DNA of 24,378 bases from JBHHYU01 sp046757725 (GTDB lineage: Bacteria > Desulfobacterota > Binatia > UBA9968). The stretch is taken from positions 1-24,378 of the forward strand of contig JBHHYU010000038.1 in NCBI GenBank assembly GCA_046757725.1, given 5' to 3'. A program made the position numbers and the translations under genes. Below the pieces are notes generated by a model. That model had not been told where the DNA came from and did not search any database. It saw nothing but the letters and a program-made list of their open reading frames with translations. This document shows, piece after piece, positions 1 to 8,374 of the stretch (positions within the stretch are counted from its first letter, which is position 1; each line of letters opens with the position of its first letter).

Positions 1-2
1 GT

Positions 3-470
3 TCCGGCCAGCCTTTGAAGAACACGATTATTGCCATTCTGGAGAGTATTTTTGATTTTGAAGTGGAGTTAGAGAGAATCCACGAGGGGGTGATCATCAA
101 GTGCAACGGGGAAGGTCCACTATTGATGTTTGAGACCGGTAGTACGGACCAAGGGATGGAAAAGAAGGTCCTCGATCAGCTCCATTCGCACAGAAAAAAT
201 CGGGGGCTCCCAGAGTGCGTGCCGGCTGTTTTGTTTATTAATAGCGATAGCTGCATTAGAGAAGTAGCTGGGAGAATCGAGGCCGAGGTCCCCGAAGAAC
301 TGGTCAACCATGCCAAAAAATTGAATATCTTAATCGTTCGAACTATTGATCTCCTATTTTTAATTCGGCATCTGGAAGAAGAACCACAGAGGAAAGACCA
401 TCTCATGACTCTCCTGTTTTCTGGTAAAGGCTGGCTCAAGGCAGACTCGGAGGGATACAGGATAGTATGA
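3..470 (+). CDS. 3' part of a gene; degenerate restriction-endonuclease-like domain (tentative)
   Basis: The reading frame is open from the first bases of the window, so the true start probably lies upstream; the first internal start-like codon is a TTG at 15 with no ribosome site. The visible part is about 155 residues. Its pattern is a beta strand ending in MFETGST, a helix with Gln and Arg/Lys, a strand AVLFINSD, then a strand LNILIVRTIDLLFLI. This order resembles the core of PD-(D/E)XK nuclease-like domains found in bacterial ATPase and 'restriction endonuclease-like' proteins. The expected ExK is ExG here, so catalysis is doubtful. The fold assignment is pattern recognition only. The gene ends 177 bases before arsR and shows no functional link to it. 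Confidence 0.5.
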   Translation, partial: SGQPLKNTIIAILESIFDFEVELERIHEGVIIKCNGEGPLLMFETGSTDQGMEKKVLDQLHSHRKNRGLPECVPAVLFINSDSCIREVAGRIEAEVPEELVNHAKKLNILIVRTIDLLFLIRHLEEEPQRKDHLMTLLFSGKGWLKADSEGYRIV

Positions 471-589
471 TCCCGATCTTGGTTTTTTGATTAATCCTTC
501 CAAGGCTGACTAAGCCGTTAAACATACATCCGTTCAGGAGTGCGTATTGGCTCACGCGCGAACACGTGGCCCAGTGGGAAAAAAGAGCC

Positions 590-618
590 TTGACATGCTT
601 GGAAAAAGTGTATATATA
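590..618 (+). promoter_or_regulatory. Probable sigma70-type promoter of arsR
   Basis: A perfect TTGACA at 590-595 is followed, 17 bases later, by TATATA at 613-618. The arsR start lies 30 bases downstream. The -10 box sits inside the inverted repeat at 610-637, as expected for an autoregulated ArsR gene. Confidence 0.7.
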
Positions 619-637
619 TGTATTAATGCGTATATAC
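610..637. promoter_or_regulatory. Inverted repeat overlapping the arsR -10 region; likely ArsR operator
   Basis: GTATATA at 610-616 is mirrored exactly by TATATAC at 631-637. A second, slightly shifted reading gives a 22-base near-palindrome at 614-635 centred on ATTAAT. ArsR/SmtB repressors typically bind AT-rich imperfect palindromes over their own promoter, so autorepression is a reasonable inference. Confidence 0.6.
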
Positions 638-647
638 GGAGATAAAC

Positions 648-1037
648 ATGAAGAAAATTGTGAAAGTGTTCAAAACCCTTTCCGATGAAACACGCCTGAG
701 AATTCTTCACTTGCTTTCTGAAGCAGGTGAAATGTGTGTTTGCGATATAGAGTCTGTGTTGGGATGTCCTCAGACAAGGGTTTCGCGACATCTGGCGATC
801 CTGAAAAATTCGGGGCTGATTGAAGATCGCCGCGATGGGTTGTGGATATTGTATTCACTTACGAACCCTGCGGATTCCGTTCATCGTGCCGTGCTGAAAG
901 CCATTAAGGATATTGTCAGTTCGGTAGAGGACTTCGCGACGGACAAAAAAAAGTTGCGGCAGGCAGTGGCGCGTGGCCGTTGCAAAACCTTTCGCGTCAT
1001 TATGCCGGAGGCCGTTCCCAAATTTCTTGATCGCTAG
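648..1037 (+). CDS. arsR: ArsR-family metalloregulatory repressor
   Basis: This is a 129-residue winged-helix repressor of the ArsR/SmtB family. The N-terminal SDETRLRILHLL helix is typical. The sequence MCVCDIE (Cys30, Cys32) in the alpha-3 helix is the As(III)/Sb(III)-sensing CxC of classical ArsR proteins. It is followed by the recognition helix PQTRVSRHLAILKNSGLI and the wing DGLWILYSL. Cys112 in the longer C-terminal tail could be an extra ligand. ATG at 648 follows GGAG at 638-641 with good spacing. It heads the arsenic locus (acr3 and an arsC-like fragment follow) and is probably autoregulated through the palindrome at 610-637. Arsenite binding would release DNA. Unlike its downstream neighbours it appears intact. 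Confidence 0.93.
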   Translation: MKKIVKVFKTLSDETRLRILHLLSEAGEMCVCDIESVLGCPQTRVSRHLAILKNSGLIEDRRDGLWILYSLTNPADSVHRAVLKAIKDIVSSVEDFATDKKKLRQAVARGRCKTFRVIMPEAVPKFLDR

Positions 1038-1192
1038 GCAGACATGGATGGAGGACAACCGATGGCAGCGCAATTTCGAGTCCATTAGTGAGGAGATGAA
1101 AAGTGGACTTGGATCGAACCAGACATGGTCGATCGGCCGGGACGCTTTACAGCGCTGCGGGAGATTCAGGGCAACAAAGTCAGGCAAAAACG

Positions 1193-2265
1193 ATGACACG
1201 AATAACGGAAAAGAAATTGAACTATTTTGAACGGTACCTGAGTATCTGGGTGGCCGCCGGCATGGTGGGTGGAGTCTTGCTCGGCAAAGGTCTGCCTCAC
1301 GTTATGGACAGCCTGAGACGCCTGGAATTTGGTAACGGTAGCCAGATCAACCTGCCGATTGCGGTCCTCATCTCGCTAATGATCATCCCTATGATGATGA
1401 AAGTCGACTTCGGGGCCATTCGCGATGTCGGCAAGAGACCGAAAGGGCTTTTTATCACGCTCTTCGTCAATTGGCTGGTAAAGCCATTTTCCATGGCGCT
1501 CATCGCCTGGCTTTTTTTTCGTGAACTCTTTGCGGCATGGATTACCCCGTAGAAGCGAACCAGTACATTGCCGGTGTCATCATCCTGGCAGCTGCGCCCT
1601 GTACGGCCATGGTTTTTGTATGGAGCTACTTAAGCGACGGGGACCCTGCTTACACTCTCGTACAGGTTTCCGTCAACGACCTGATCATGTTGTTTCTGTT
1701 TGCACCTATCGTACGTTTTTTGGTCAGCGGTGCCGCCTCCTTGGAAGTGCCGTTTCAGGTCCTGCTCTATGCCGTGGCCATCTTCATTGTCATTCCGCTG
1801 TTGTTGGGCGTGGGGCTGAGGGCATGGTTTATTCGGAAACGGGGTGTGGCGTGGTTTGAGGAAACCCTTCTGCCACGGTTTGCGCCGGTAAGCATGACTG
1901 CGCTGCTTGCCACTTTAGTACTTATCTTTGGGTTCCAGGCCGACAACATCACAGGCAAGTCCCTTCACGTTTTCCTGATCGCGATACCGATCGTGGTACA
2001 GGTCTATTTCAACTCCTCGCTGACCTACGGGCTGATGAAACTGTTTAAAGTTCAGTATTCTGTCGCAGCCCCCGGAGCATTGATCGGTGCAAGCAATTTC
2101 TTTGAGCTTGCCGTGGCCACGGCTATTGCGCTGTTTGGCGCCGGTTCCGGCGCTGCGCTGGCCACCGTGGTGGGTGTTCTCATCGAGGTACCGGTCATGC
2201 TCTCTGTTTGTTCGGTTTGTAACCGCACCCGACACTGGTTCCCTGCGACAGAGGAGGCTTATTAA
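1193..2265 (+). pseudogene. acr3: Acr3-family arsenite efflux permease, interrupted by a single frameshift
   Basis: Acr3 permeases (BART superfamily, ten membrane segments) expel arsenite from the cytoplasm. The first half runs from ATG 1193 (MTRITEKKLNYFERYLS) to a stop at 1550-1552. The second half continues in the -1 frame from about 1537 (VEANQYIAGVIILAAAPC) to 2265. Adding one base to the ACCCC run near 1543-1546 gives a continuous protein of about 357 residues, the usual Acr3 length, with natural sequence across the join (AAWITP then VEANQYIAG). The conserved membrane Cys (AAPCTAMVFVW) and Glu (ASNFFELAVA) of Acr3 are present in the second half. Either the gene is inactivated or there is a base-call error; no other stop is seen. 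It lies downstream of arsR. Confidence 0.85.
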
Positions 2266-2328
2266 TGCACTGGGGGGACCCTCGGTGACCCTGTCCGCGC
2301 GCTCAGAGGGGTTCTGATCAATCGTTCG

Positions 2329-2571
2329 ATGTCGAAGGCACGAACTCTGACTACCCGGATTGCGGTATCCTTGGGTAATCCAGTCCGTATTCTCGTGGTT
2401 TGTACCGCCAATTTCACTCGGAGCCAGATAGCCGAAGACATAGCCCAGATTTGCGGTGGCATATGCGTTTATCCGAGGATGGTGAAAATCAGGATATCAC
2501 TAGTGGGTGAGGAACTACCTCGCGAGCGTAAGGCTGGGTCGCTTTTAGCGAGTTTTGGTTCTAATAGGTAA
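2329..2571 (+). pseudogene. Truncated ArsC / low-molecular-weight phosphatase-like fragment
   Basis: The frame encodes up to 80 residues. ILVVCTANFTRSQIAED (residues 21-37) matches the P-loop of low-molecular-weight tyrosine phosphatases and thioredoxin-linked arsenate reductases: strand, then C-x5-R-S with Cys25 and Arg31. The rest of that fold (about 130-150 residues, with a DP motif near the end) is missing, and after about residue 45 the sequence looks random. The last 27 bases overlap the convergent glycosyltransferase gene. Its place after arsR and acr3 suggests the remnant of arsC. It could instead be a decayed phosphatase of another kind. Function is unlikely. Confidence 0.5.
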
Positions 2572-3786
2572 CCGGATGGGTCTGTCGGGGCATCCCTGTA
2601 TCACCATGAGCATTAGCAGTAGGTAGTCGCGCACATGGCGGGTCGTCAAAAAGTGTCTCCGCACCTGCTCGCGGGCCTGGTCTCCCATACGTTTCGCCGC
2701 TCGCGGGTGGCTTAGGAGGTGGCGTAGGCGAAAAGCGGTACCTTCCACGGAGTGGACCAGATAACCGGTAACACCGTGGATGATCTGTGACGGTATACCT
2801 CCAACGGCGCCGGCGACTACCGGTTTACCTTTCCACATGCCCTCGGTGACTGTGAGACCAAAACCCTCACGCGTGGACTTCTGCAAAATAACCGTTGCAG
2901 CTCGCTGTAAGGCATTGATTTCGAGGTCGCTACCGGGCGGCAACGAGAGTACGAATATCCCCGGATTACTTGCAGCCTCCTCTTGGACCTCGGCCAGCAC
3001 CTGTCGGCCCTCGGGGTCATCTGCAGCACTACCTCCCGCCAGGACCAGTTGGGAATGGAAGTTTTCCGACACCAGGCGGTAGGCCGCGATTACACCGAGC
3101 GGATCCTTGAATCGATCGAAGCGGGAGATTTGTAAGACTATGGGGCGAGCGCGGTCGATGCCGAAACGGTCGGTAACGCGTGTGATTTCCGTGTCGGTCA
3201 ATTCGCGATTCTTGTCACTAAGCGGGTCGATGGATGGTGCAATCAATACCTGGGGGATCGGCAGTTGCTGGGCAAATTGGGGCACATGAAAGACCGCCAT
3301 AGCATATTTGCCGACCGCTTGGCGCAGAAAACCCCATGCCTGGCTGTTCGGTCTTGACAGGTCAATATGACAACGCCATACCAGGCGTCGGCGATCGACA
3401 TTGCAATAATCGACTAGGTAAGCGGGCTGTGGGTCATGGACGATCACCACATCGCTATCCAGAGACAGACGTGGTGCATGATCCCGGAGACATTGTAAGT
3501 AGACCTCAAGGTTACTATGCGGGATCTCAATGTCAGCCCCTTGCAAGGCATTGTGCATCGTCTTGGTTACTTCGAAAAACTCGTCACTCCCGGTGATTAC
3601 ATCCCAGATGGTTTCGATACCGAGGGACTGAGTCCAGGGCACCAACCGGGCTAGAAGTTCAGCCACCCCTCCACCGCTCCGTGTAGAATTGATATGGTGC
3701 AGGGTGCGACCCTGGAGGGCCTCAGCTAAAGTGGCCAATTCAGCGAGCGTGCTGTCCGGCGCTATGCCGCGATAAGCCTCAATCAT
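2545..3786 (-). CDS. treT: TreT-like trehalose synthase (GT4 glycosyltransferase)
   Basis: This is a GT-B glycosyltransferase of 413 residues, the normal TreT length. TreT makes trehalose from an NDP-glucose and glucose. The N-terminal acceptor-side loop HHINSTRSGGGVAELLARLV (31-50) followed by WDVITGSDEFFEVTK is characteristic. The C-terminal donor site has SRFDRFKDP (221-229, basic Arg/Lys pair) and the GT4 E-x7-E motif, Glu307 to Glu315 (EGFGLTVTE). The ATG at 3786 is chosen over one at 3834 because it has a GAGG ribosome site and overlaps the upstream stop by 8 bases (ATGATTGA), which implies translational coupling with the DUF5752 gene. Trehalose phosphorylase-type activity in the same family cannot be excluded. 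Confidence 0.82.
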   Translation of the reverse strand: MIEAYRGIAPDSTLAELATLAEALQGRTLHHINSTRSGGGVAELLARLVPWTQSLGIETIWDVITGSDEFFEVTKTMHNALQGADIEIPHSNLEVYLQCLRDHAPRLSLDSDVVIVHDPQPAYLVDYCNVDRRRLVWRCHIDLSRPNSQAWGFLRQAVGKYAMAVFHVPQFAQQLPIPQVLIAPSIDPLSDKNRELTDTEITRVTDRFGIDRARPIVLQISRFDRFKDPLGVIAAYRLVSENFHSQLVLAGGSAADDPEGRQVLAEVQEEAASNPGIFVLSLPPGSDLEINALQRAATVILQKSTREGFGLTVTEGMWKGKPVVAGAVGGIPSQIIHGVTGYLVHSVEGTAFRLRHLLSHPRAAKRMGDQAREQVRRHFLTTRHVRDYLLLMLMVIQGCPDRPIRLPIRTKTR

Positions 3787-4468
3787 GAATGCCTCGGGTT
3801 TTCGGCCGGTGGGTATCCGTCTCGATGATTTCAAGCAAGTAGGCTCGATTGTCTTCGAGACTGTTTAAATACGGGTCAAAGTTATCGAGTTGTTGTGCCA
3901 CAGTCTCGTGGCCTAACTGTCTGAACCATGTAGCGAAATCGTTGGCCACACGCCCTGGGGTGATCCTCGGTGTAAAGAGATGGTAACCAATCGAATCGCT
4001 ATCGACATCCCGCAGAATCTCGACGAAGTCGCTTAGAGTGTGTGCCCGGCGTCCGCTACCGAATCCCACCAGGCGTGGTTTGCAGAAGATGAACTCTTGT
4101 CCTGGAGATGCATGCCGTTCATAGCTGATCTCATGCAGGTGTTCGGCCAAAATGATGCTGATCTCGCGACGGACACTCTCCAGATCGACGCTACGAGTGA
4201 GGTTTAAGTTAGCGAGGCGTTCCGCCGCGACGGCATCCCCCAGGATCGTATCGGCCCAAGCGGAGAAATCGTTCGGGTACTCCGGCAGCCTTTCCGGATC
4301 GCGAAAAAACCGCTGGTGGAGGTGATAGAAAATCGACATTTGTGGTGCCAGGGTCACACCGGTCAGGAGTTGGCCTAGGGATACGGCTCGAAGGTGTGTA
4401 ACCTCCACCAGGAAAGCCACCTTCCAGAATTCGAAGGGTTTAGGTGAATCAGATCGTTTTTCTACCAT
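3779..4468 (-). CDS. DUF5752-family protein, partner of TreT
   Basis: This is a 229-residue soluble protein with no signal peptide or membrane segment. The first part has FWKVAFLVEVTHLRAVSLGQLL and a helix with HLHQRFF. The second part reads GRRAHTLSDFVEILRDVDSDSIGYHLF, then NDFATWFRQLGHETVAQQLDNFDP. That second part is typical of the uncharacterised DUF5752 family, as I recall it, which is often found beside glycosyltransferase or sugar-metabolism genes. It starts at ATG 4468 after an AGGA site and its stop overlaps the treT start, so the two are probably made in fixed ratio. A regulatory or assembly role for TreT is inference. The biochemical function is unknown. Confidence 0.7.
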   Translation of the reverse strand: MVEKRSDSPKPFEFWKVAFLVEVTHLRAVSLGQLLTGVTLAPQMSIFYHLHQRFFRDPERLPEYPNDFSAWADTILGDAVAAERLANLNLTRSVDLESVRREISIILAEHLHEISYERHASPGQEFIFCKPRLVGFGSGRRAHTLSDFVEILRDVDSDSIGYHLFTPRITPGRVANDFATWFRQLGHETVAQQLDNFDPYLNSLEDNRAYLLEIIETDTHRPKTRGIHD

Positions 4469-4670
4469 TACCCGTTCCTAAATCCTCGGAGAAAACTAAG
4501 CGGTCCTACCGGACGGTAGCGGTGAAACGTGGATAAGGTCCTCATATGTGATCCGGCAACGCAATACAAGAGCCGGTAAAAAGCTTCGATGCAGCTGGTG
4601 CCTGCAAAGGATGTGTGCTACGGCTTGATCAAAGAGTTTAAGTAAGTTACATGTAGCACGGGCGTTAAAG

Positions 4671-5678
4671 ATGTCAGTCATTCGACAGGATCCGTGCACC
4701 AAGGAATGGGTCATCATCGCCACAGAACGGGGCAGACGACCTCATGATTTCAGGCGCCCGGATGACTCCCCAGCCGAGAGGCCGCGGGAGGCGTCATGCC
4801 CCTTTTGCCCTGGCAATGAGGGACAGACACCGCCGGAAGTGTTCAGGGTGAGGGACTCTCAAAGAAACGGCTGGACCATCCGCGTCACCTCTAACAAGTT
4901 TCCGGCGCTTTCACCGAAAGGGGAATTGCGTAGTACGAAGGAAGCAACCCTTTTGGAAGAAATAGAAGGCTTGGGATATCACGAGGTAATCGTGGAGACC
5001 CCCCTTCACAACCGCGGCACGCCGCTTATGGATGGCTCTGAGCTTGAACGGATCCTCCGCGTGTTTCAGACTCGCTATCGCGCCTTGCGCGAAAAGCCGC
5101 ATATCAAACACATCTTGATCTTTAAGAATCACGGTGAAAAGGCAGGAACCTCTTTGGGACACCCACACTCGCAATTGGTCGCCATGCCGGTTGTCCCGGG
5201 GATGGTTCAACGAGAGTACGAAGTCGCGGCCAATCATTACAAGGCTACCGGTCGGTCTCTATATGCGGACTTGGTAGCGGCGGAGATCCGTGAGAACAGC
5301 CGTGTCATTTTAAAAACGGACGGCTTTTTAGCATTTCATCCCTTTGCCTCACGGGTACCCTTTGAGACTTGGATCGTCCCAAGGCACCCTCAGACCTCCT
5401 TCGGAGAAGTCACCTCCGCGGAGCTGGCTGAGTTGGGACAGGTGCTGAGACAGATTCTTTACGGACTTTACACGGCCTTGGGCAACCCGGATTTTAACTA
5501 CATGATTCACTCTGCCTTCACAGACGATGCAAGCAAAGCCACGTATCGCTGGCGTGTACAGATCCTGCCGAGATCGAGCACCATTGCCGGGTTCGAGTTG
5601 GGAACGGGAATTTTTCTCAATACGATGCTCCCGGAGGAGACAGCGCTGTTCATGAAGCCGTTTGTGGCAACAGATTGA
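4671..5678 (+). CDS. galT: Galactose-1-phosphate uridylyltransferase (GalT), variant second HIT motif
   Basis: This 335-residue GalT belongs to the HIT superfamily. It swaps UDP between glucose-1-P and galactose-1-P in the Leloir pathway, through a uridylyl-histidine. The N-terminus (VIRQDPCTKEWVIIATERGRRP) is typical. CPFC (Cys43, Cys46), His113 and His164 match the E. coli zinc ligands, and GHPHSQ places the nucleophile at His166. The C-terminal motif, normally HWH, is RWR (residues 293-295) in YRWRVQILPR, so the second metal site is altered. The tail GFELGTGIFLN is usual for the short bacterial branch. It runs divergently from the TreT pair and 46 bases before phosphoketolase; UDP-glucose or ADP-glucose supply to TreT is a possible link. 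The ribosome site is weak. Confidence 0.9.
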   Translation: MSVIRQDPCTKEWVIIATERGRRPHDFRRPDDSPAERPREASCPFCPGNEGQTPPEVFRVRDSQRNGWTIRVTSNKFPALSPKGELRSTKEATLLEEIEGLGYHEVIVETPLHNRGTPLMDGSELERILRVFQTRYRALREKPHIKHILIFKNHGEKAGTSLGHPHSQLVAMPVVPGMVQREYEVAANHYKATGRSLYADLVAAEIRENSRVILKTDGFLAFHPFASRVPFETWIVPRHPQTSFGEVTSAELAELGQVLRQILYGLYTALGNPDFNYMIHSAFTDDASKATYRWRVQILPRSSTIAGFELGTGIFLNTMLPEETALFMKPFVATD

Positions 5679-5724
5679 TCGCACTGAAATCTTAGACTGT
5701 TCCTCTTAACTGGCGGAGGAGAGT

Positions 5725-8097
5725 ATGTCTGATGTTCTTTCTAAAGCACAGCTAAAGGCCATCGATGCTTACTGGCGTGCGGCAAATTACCTTTCCGTCG
5801 GACAGATCTATCTCTATGATAATCCCCTGCTGAAAGAACCGCTGACGCTGGAACATATCAAACCCAGGCTCCTGGGACACTGGGGTACGACGCCGGGGCT
5901 TAACTTCATCTATGTTCACTTGAACCGCCTGATCAAGGATAAAAACCTGAACATGATCTATATTGCCGGACCTGGTCACGGAGGGCCCGGCCTGGTTGCC
6001 AACACCTACCTTGAGGGGACCTATACTGAGTTTTACACGAGTATCGCCCAGGATGCTGAGGGGATGAAAAAACTGTTCAAGCAGTTCTCATTTCCCGGCG
6101 GTATTCCCAGCCACGCTGCCCCCGAGACACCAGGATCCATCCACGAGGGCGGGGAGCTCGGTTACGCTCTCTCTCATGCCTATGGGGCCGCCTTCGATAA
6201 CCCTGATCTCATTGTTGCCTGCGTCGTAGGGGACGGTGAGGCCGAAACCGGCCCCCTCGCCACCGCTTGGCATTCGAATAAGTTTTTAAATCCGGTGCAT
6301 GATGGTGCCGTTCTTCCCATTCTACACCTGAACGGCTACAAGATTGCCAATCCAACCGTCCTGGCACGAATCAGCCATGATGAACTGGACCGGCTTTTTA
6401 CTGGGTATGGTTACCGGCCCTACTTTGTCGAAGGCTCGGATCCTGAGCCTATGCACCAGTTGATGGCCGCGACACTGGATGAAGCGATGGCCGAGATCCA
6501 GGCCATCCAACAAGACTGCCGTAGCCATGGGATTAAACGGCGTCCCCGGTGGCCGATGATTGTCCTGCGGACCCCCAAGGGCTGGACGGGTCCGAAGGAG
6601 GTCGATGGTCTGAAGACTGAAGGTTTCTGGCGCTCCCATCAGGTCCCCTTTGCTGAGATGGCTGCGAATCCGACTCATGTGAAACTACTTGAGACATGGA
6701 TGAAAAGCTACAAGCCGGAAGAACTCTTCGATACGAATGGCAAGCTCACTGCGGAACTAGCCGCCCTCCCTCCGAAAGGCAATCTCCGCATGGGTGCTAA
6801 CCCCCACGCCAATGGTGGCCTACTGCTCAAAGATTTGAAAATGCCTGATTTCCGCGATTATGCCGTGAATGTTCCTAAGCCGGGCAGTACCGTCGCTGAA
6901 GCTACCCGGGTCATGGGCTGCTTCTTGCGGGACGTGATGAGGCTTAACGAGGAAGAGCGAATTTTTCGGGTGATGGGCCCCGACGAAACCGCTTCGAACC
7001 GTCTCAGTGCCTTGTTTGAGGTGACCGAACGCGCGTGGGTGGCTGAGACCCTACCTGAGGACGAGCACCTTTCCCAGGATGGGCGGGTGATGGAAATGCT
7101 AAGCGAACACACGTGCCAGGGTTGGTTGGAAGGCTATCTCCTCACCGGCCGTCACGGGTTATTTTCCTGCTATGAGGCATTTGTCCATATCATCGACTCG
7201 ATGTTCAATCAACATGCCAAGTGGCTCAAGGTGACCCGTAGTGGGATTCCTTGGCGGCGCCCCATTGCTTCTCTTAATTACCTGTTGACTTCCCACGTAT
7301 GGCGGCAGGACCACAATGGCTTCAGTCACCAGGATCCCGGTTTTATCGATCACGTGGTGAACAAAAAGGCGGACGTCGTTCGAGTTTATTTTCCTCCGGA
7401 CGCCAACACTCTCCTTTCCGTAACAGACCATTGCTTGCGGAGCCGCAATTACGTCAACGTGATCGTGGCGGGCAAGCAACCCCAACCTCAGTGGCTCGAC
7501 ATGGAGGCGGCCATCGAGCACACCACCGCCGGTATCGGAATATGGGAGTGGGCGAGCAACGACAAAGGAGGTGAACCGGATGTCGTTATGGCCTGCTGCG
7601 GTGATGTTCCAACCATTGAAATTCTTGCTGCCGTTGAACTGCTCCGGCAACACATACCTCATTTAAAGGTACGCGTGATCAACGTGGTTGATTTGATGAC
7701 GCTTCAGCCCAGCGAGGAACATCCCCACGGCCTGTCCGATAGAGAGTTTGACACCTTATTCACGACGGACAAGCCGATCATTTTCGCCTACCATGGTTAT
7801 CCCTGGCTTATTCACCGGCTGACTTACCGTCGGACGAACCACAGGAACCTGCACGTTCGGGGTTACAAAGAGGAAGGTACCACCACAACCCCTTTTGATA
7901 TGGTTGTTCGCAACGATCTGGATCGTTTTCATCTGGTCGGAGACGTCATCGAGCGCGTCCCAAAACTTGGCTATAAAGCTGCCTACGCCAAACAAATCGT
8001 CCGTGATAAACTGATCGAGCATAAACAATACATCGAAAAGTACGGTCAGGATATGCCGGAGGTCCTGGACTGGACATGGAAGAAAATCAACCCATAA
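5725..8097 (+). CDS. xfp: Phosphoketolase (xylulose-5-P / fructose-6-P)
   Basis: This is a complete thiamine-diphosphate phosphoketolase of 790 residues, the normal length. It cleaves xylulose-5-P, and in many members fructose-6-P, with phosphate to acetyl-phosphate plus an aldose phosphate. Visible motifs are GHWGTTPGLNFIYVHLNRL (51-69), GPGHGGPG (82-89), the loop SHAAPETPGSIHEGGELGYA (129-148) and the ThDP/Mg signature GDGEAETGP (169-177). The C-terminal third has LTYRRTNHRNLHVRGY, also typical. Substrate preference cannot be read from the sequence. A strong GGAGGAGAG site precedes ATG 5725. It probably shares a transcript with galT. No acetate kinase or phosphotransacetylase lies in the window. 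Confidence 0.96.
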   Translation: MSDVLSKAQLKAIDAYWRAANYLSVGQIYLYDNPLLKEPLTLEHIKPRLLGHWGTTPGLNFIYVHLNRLIKDKNLNMIYIAGPGHGGPGLVANTYLEGTYTEFYTSIAQDAEGMKKLFKQFSFPGGIPSHAAPETPGSIHEGGELGYALSHAYGAAFDNPDLIVACVVGDGEAETGPLATAWHSNKFLNPVHDGAVLPILHLNGYKIANPTVLARISHDELDRLFTGYGYRPYFVEGSDPEPMHQLMAATLDEAMAEIQAIQQDCRSHGIKRRPRWPMIVLRTPKGWTGPKEVDGLKTEGFWRSHQVPFAEMAANPTHVKLLETWMKSYKPEELFDTNGKLTAELAALPPKGNLRMGANPHANGGLLLKDLKMPDFRDYAVNVPKPGSTVAEATRVMGCFLRDVMRLNEEERIFRVMGPDETASNRLSALFEVTERAWVAETLPEDEHLSQDGRVMEMLSEHTCQGWLEGYLLTGRHGLFSCYEAFVHIIDSMFNQHAKWLKVTRSGIPWRRPIASLNYLLTSHVWRQDHNGFSHQDPGFIDHVVNKKADVVRVYFPPDANTLLSVTDHCLRSRNYVNVIVAGKQPQPQWLDMEAAIEHTTAGIGIWEWASNDKGGEPDVVMACCGDVPTIEILAAVELLRQHIPHLKVRVINVVDLMTLQPSEEHPHGLSDREFDTLFTTDKPIIFAYHGYPWLIHRLTYRRTNHRNLHVRGYKEEGTTTTPFDMVVRNDLDRFHLVGDVIERVPKLGYKAAYAKQIVRDKLIEHKQYIEKYGQDMPEVLDWTWKKINP

Positions 8098-8374
8098 AGG
8101 AACAAGATCAATTATTGGGGAAGACAACCGACACTTCCAGAAACTTTTGCAGCCGGGTTTTTTTGCAAGGTATGATTCCATAGTCTGAACATATCGGTCG
8201 AGCTGGAGCCTCTCCTTGCCTTCGCACTTTTGCGAGTCTCCTCTGCTATCCTTCTCAATCGTGATAAAGTCACACCGACTCATCGTAGAAATGATGAAAC
8301 GCGACATGGTATAGCTTTTAATCGCTTAAGTTAGTTGGCTTTGATGCAGCACGCTGGTTCGAGGGAGAAAGGTG

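Noticed and set aside
1103..1192. N-terminal extension of the Acr3 frame to an upstream GTG/TTG-type start
   Set aside because: The first 30 residues are hydrophilic and unlike Acr3; MTRITEKKLNYFERYLS at 1193 matches the family start.
8098..8307. Minus-strand frame (about 70 codons of unique sequence) after the phosphoketolase gene
   Set aside because: It runs on antisense into the phosphoketolase gene, has no recognisable motif and no ribosome site.
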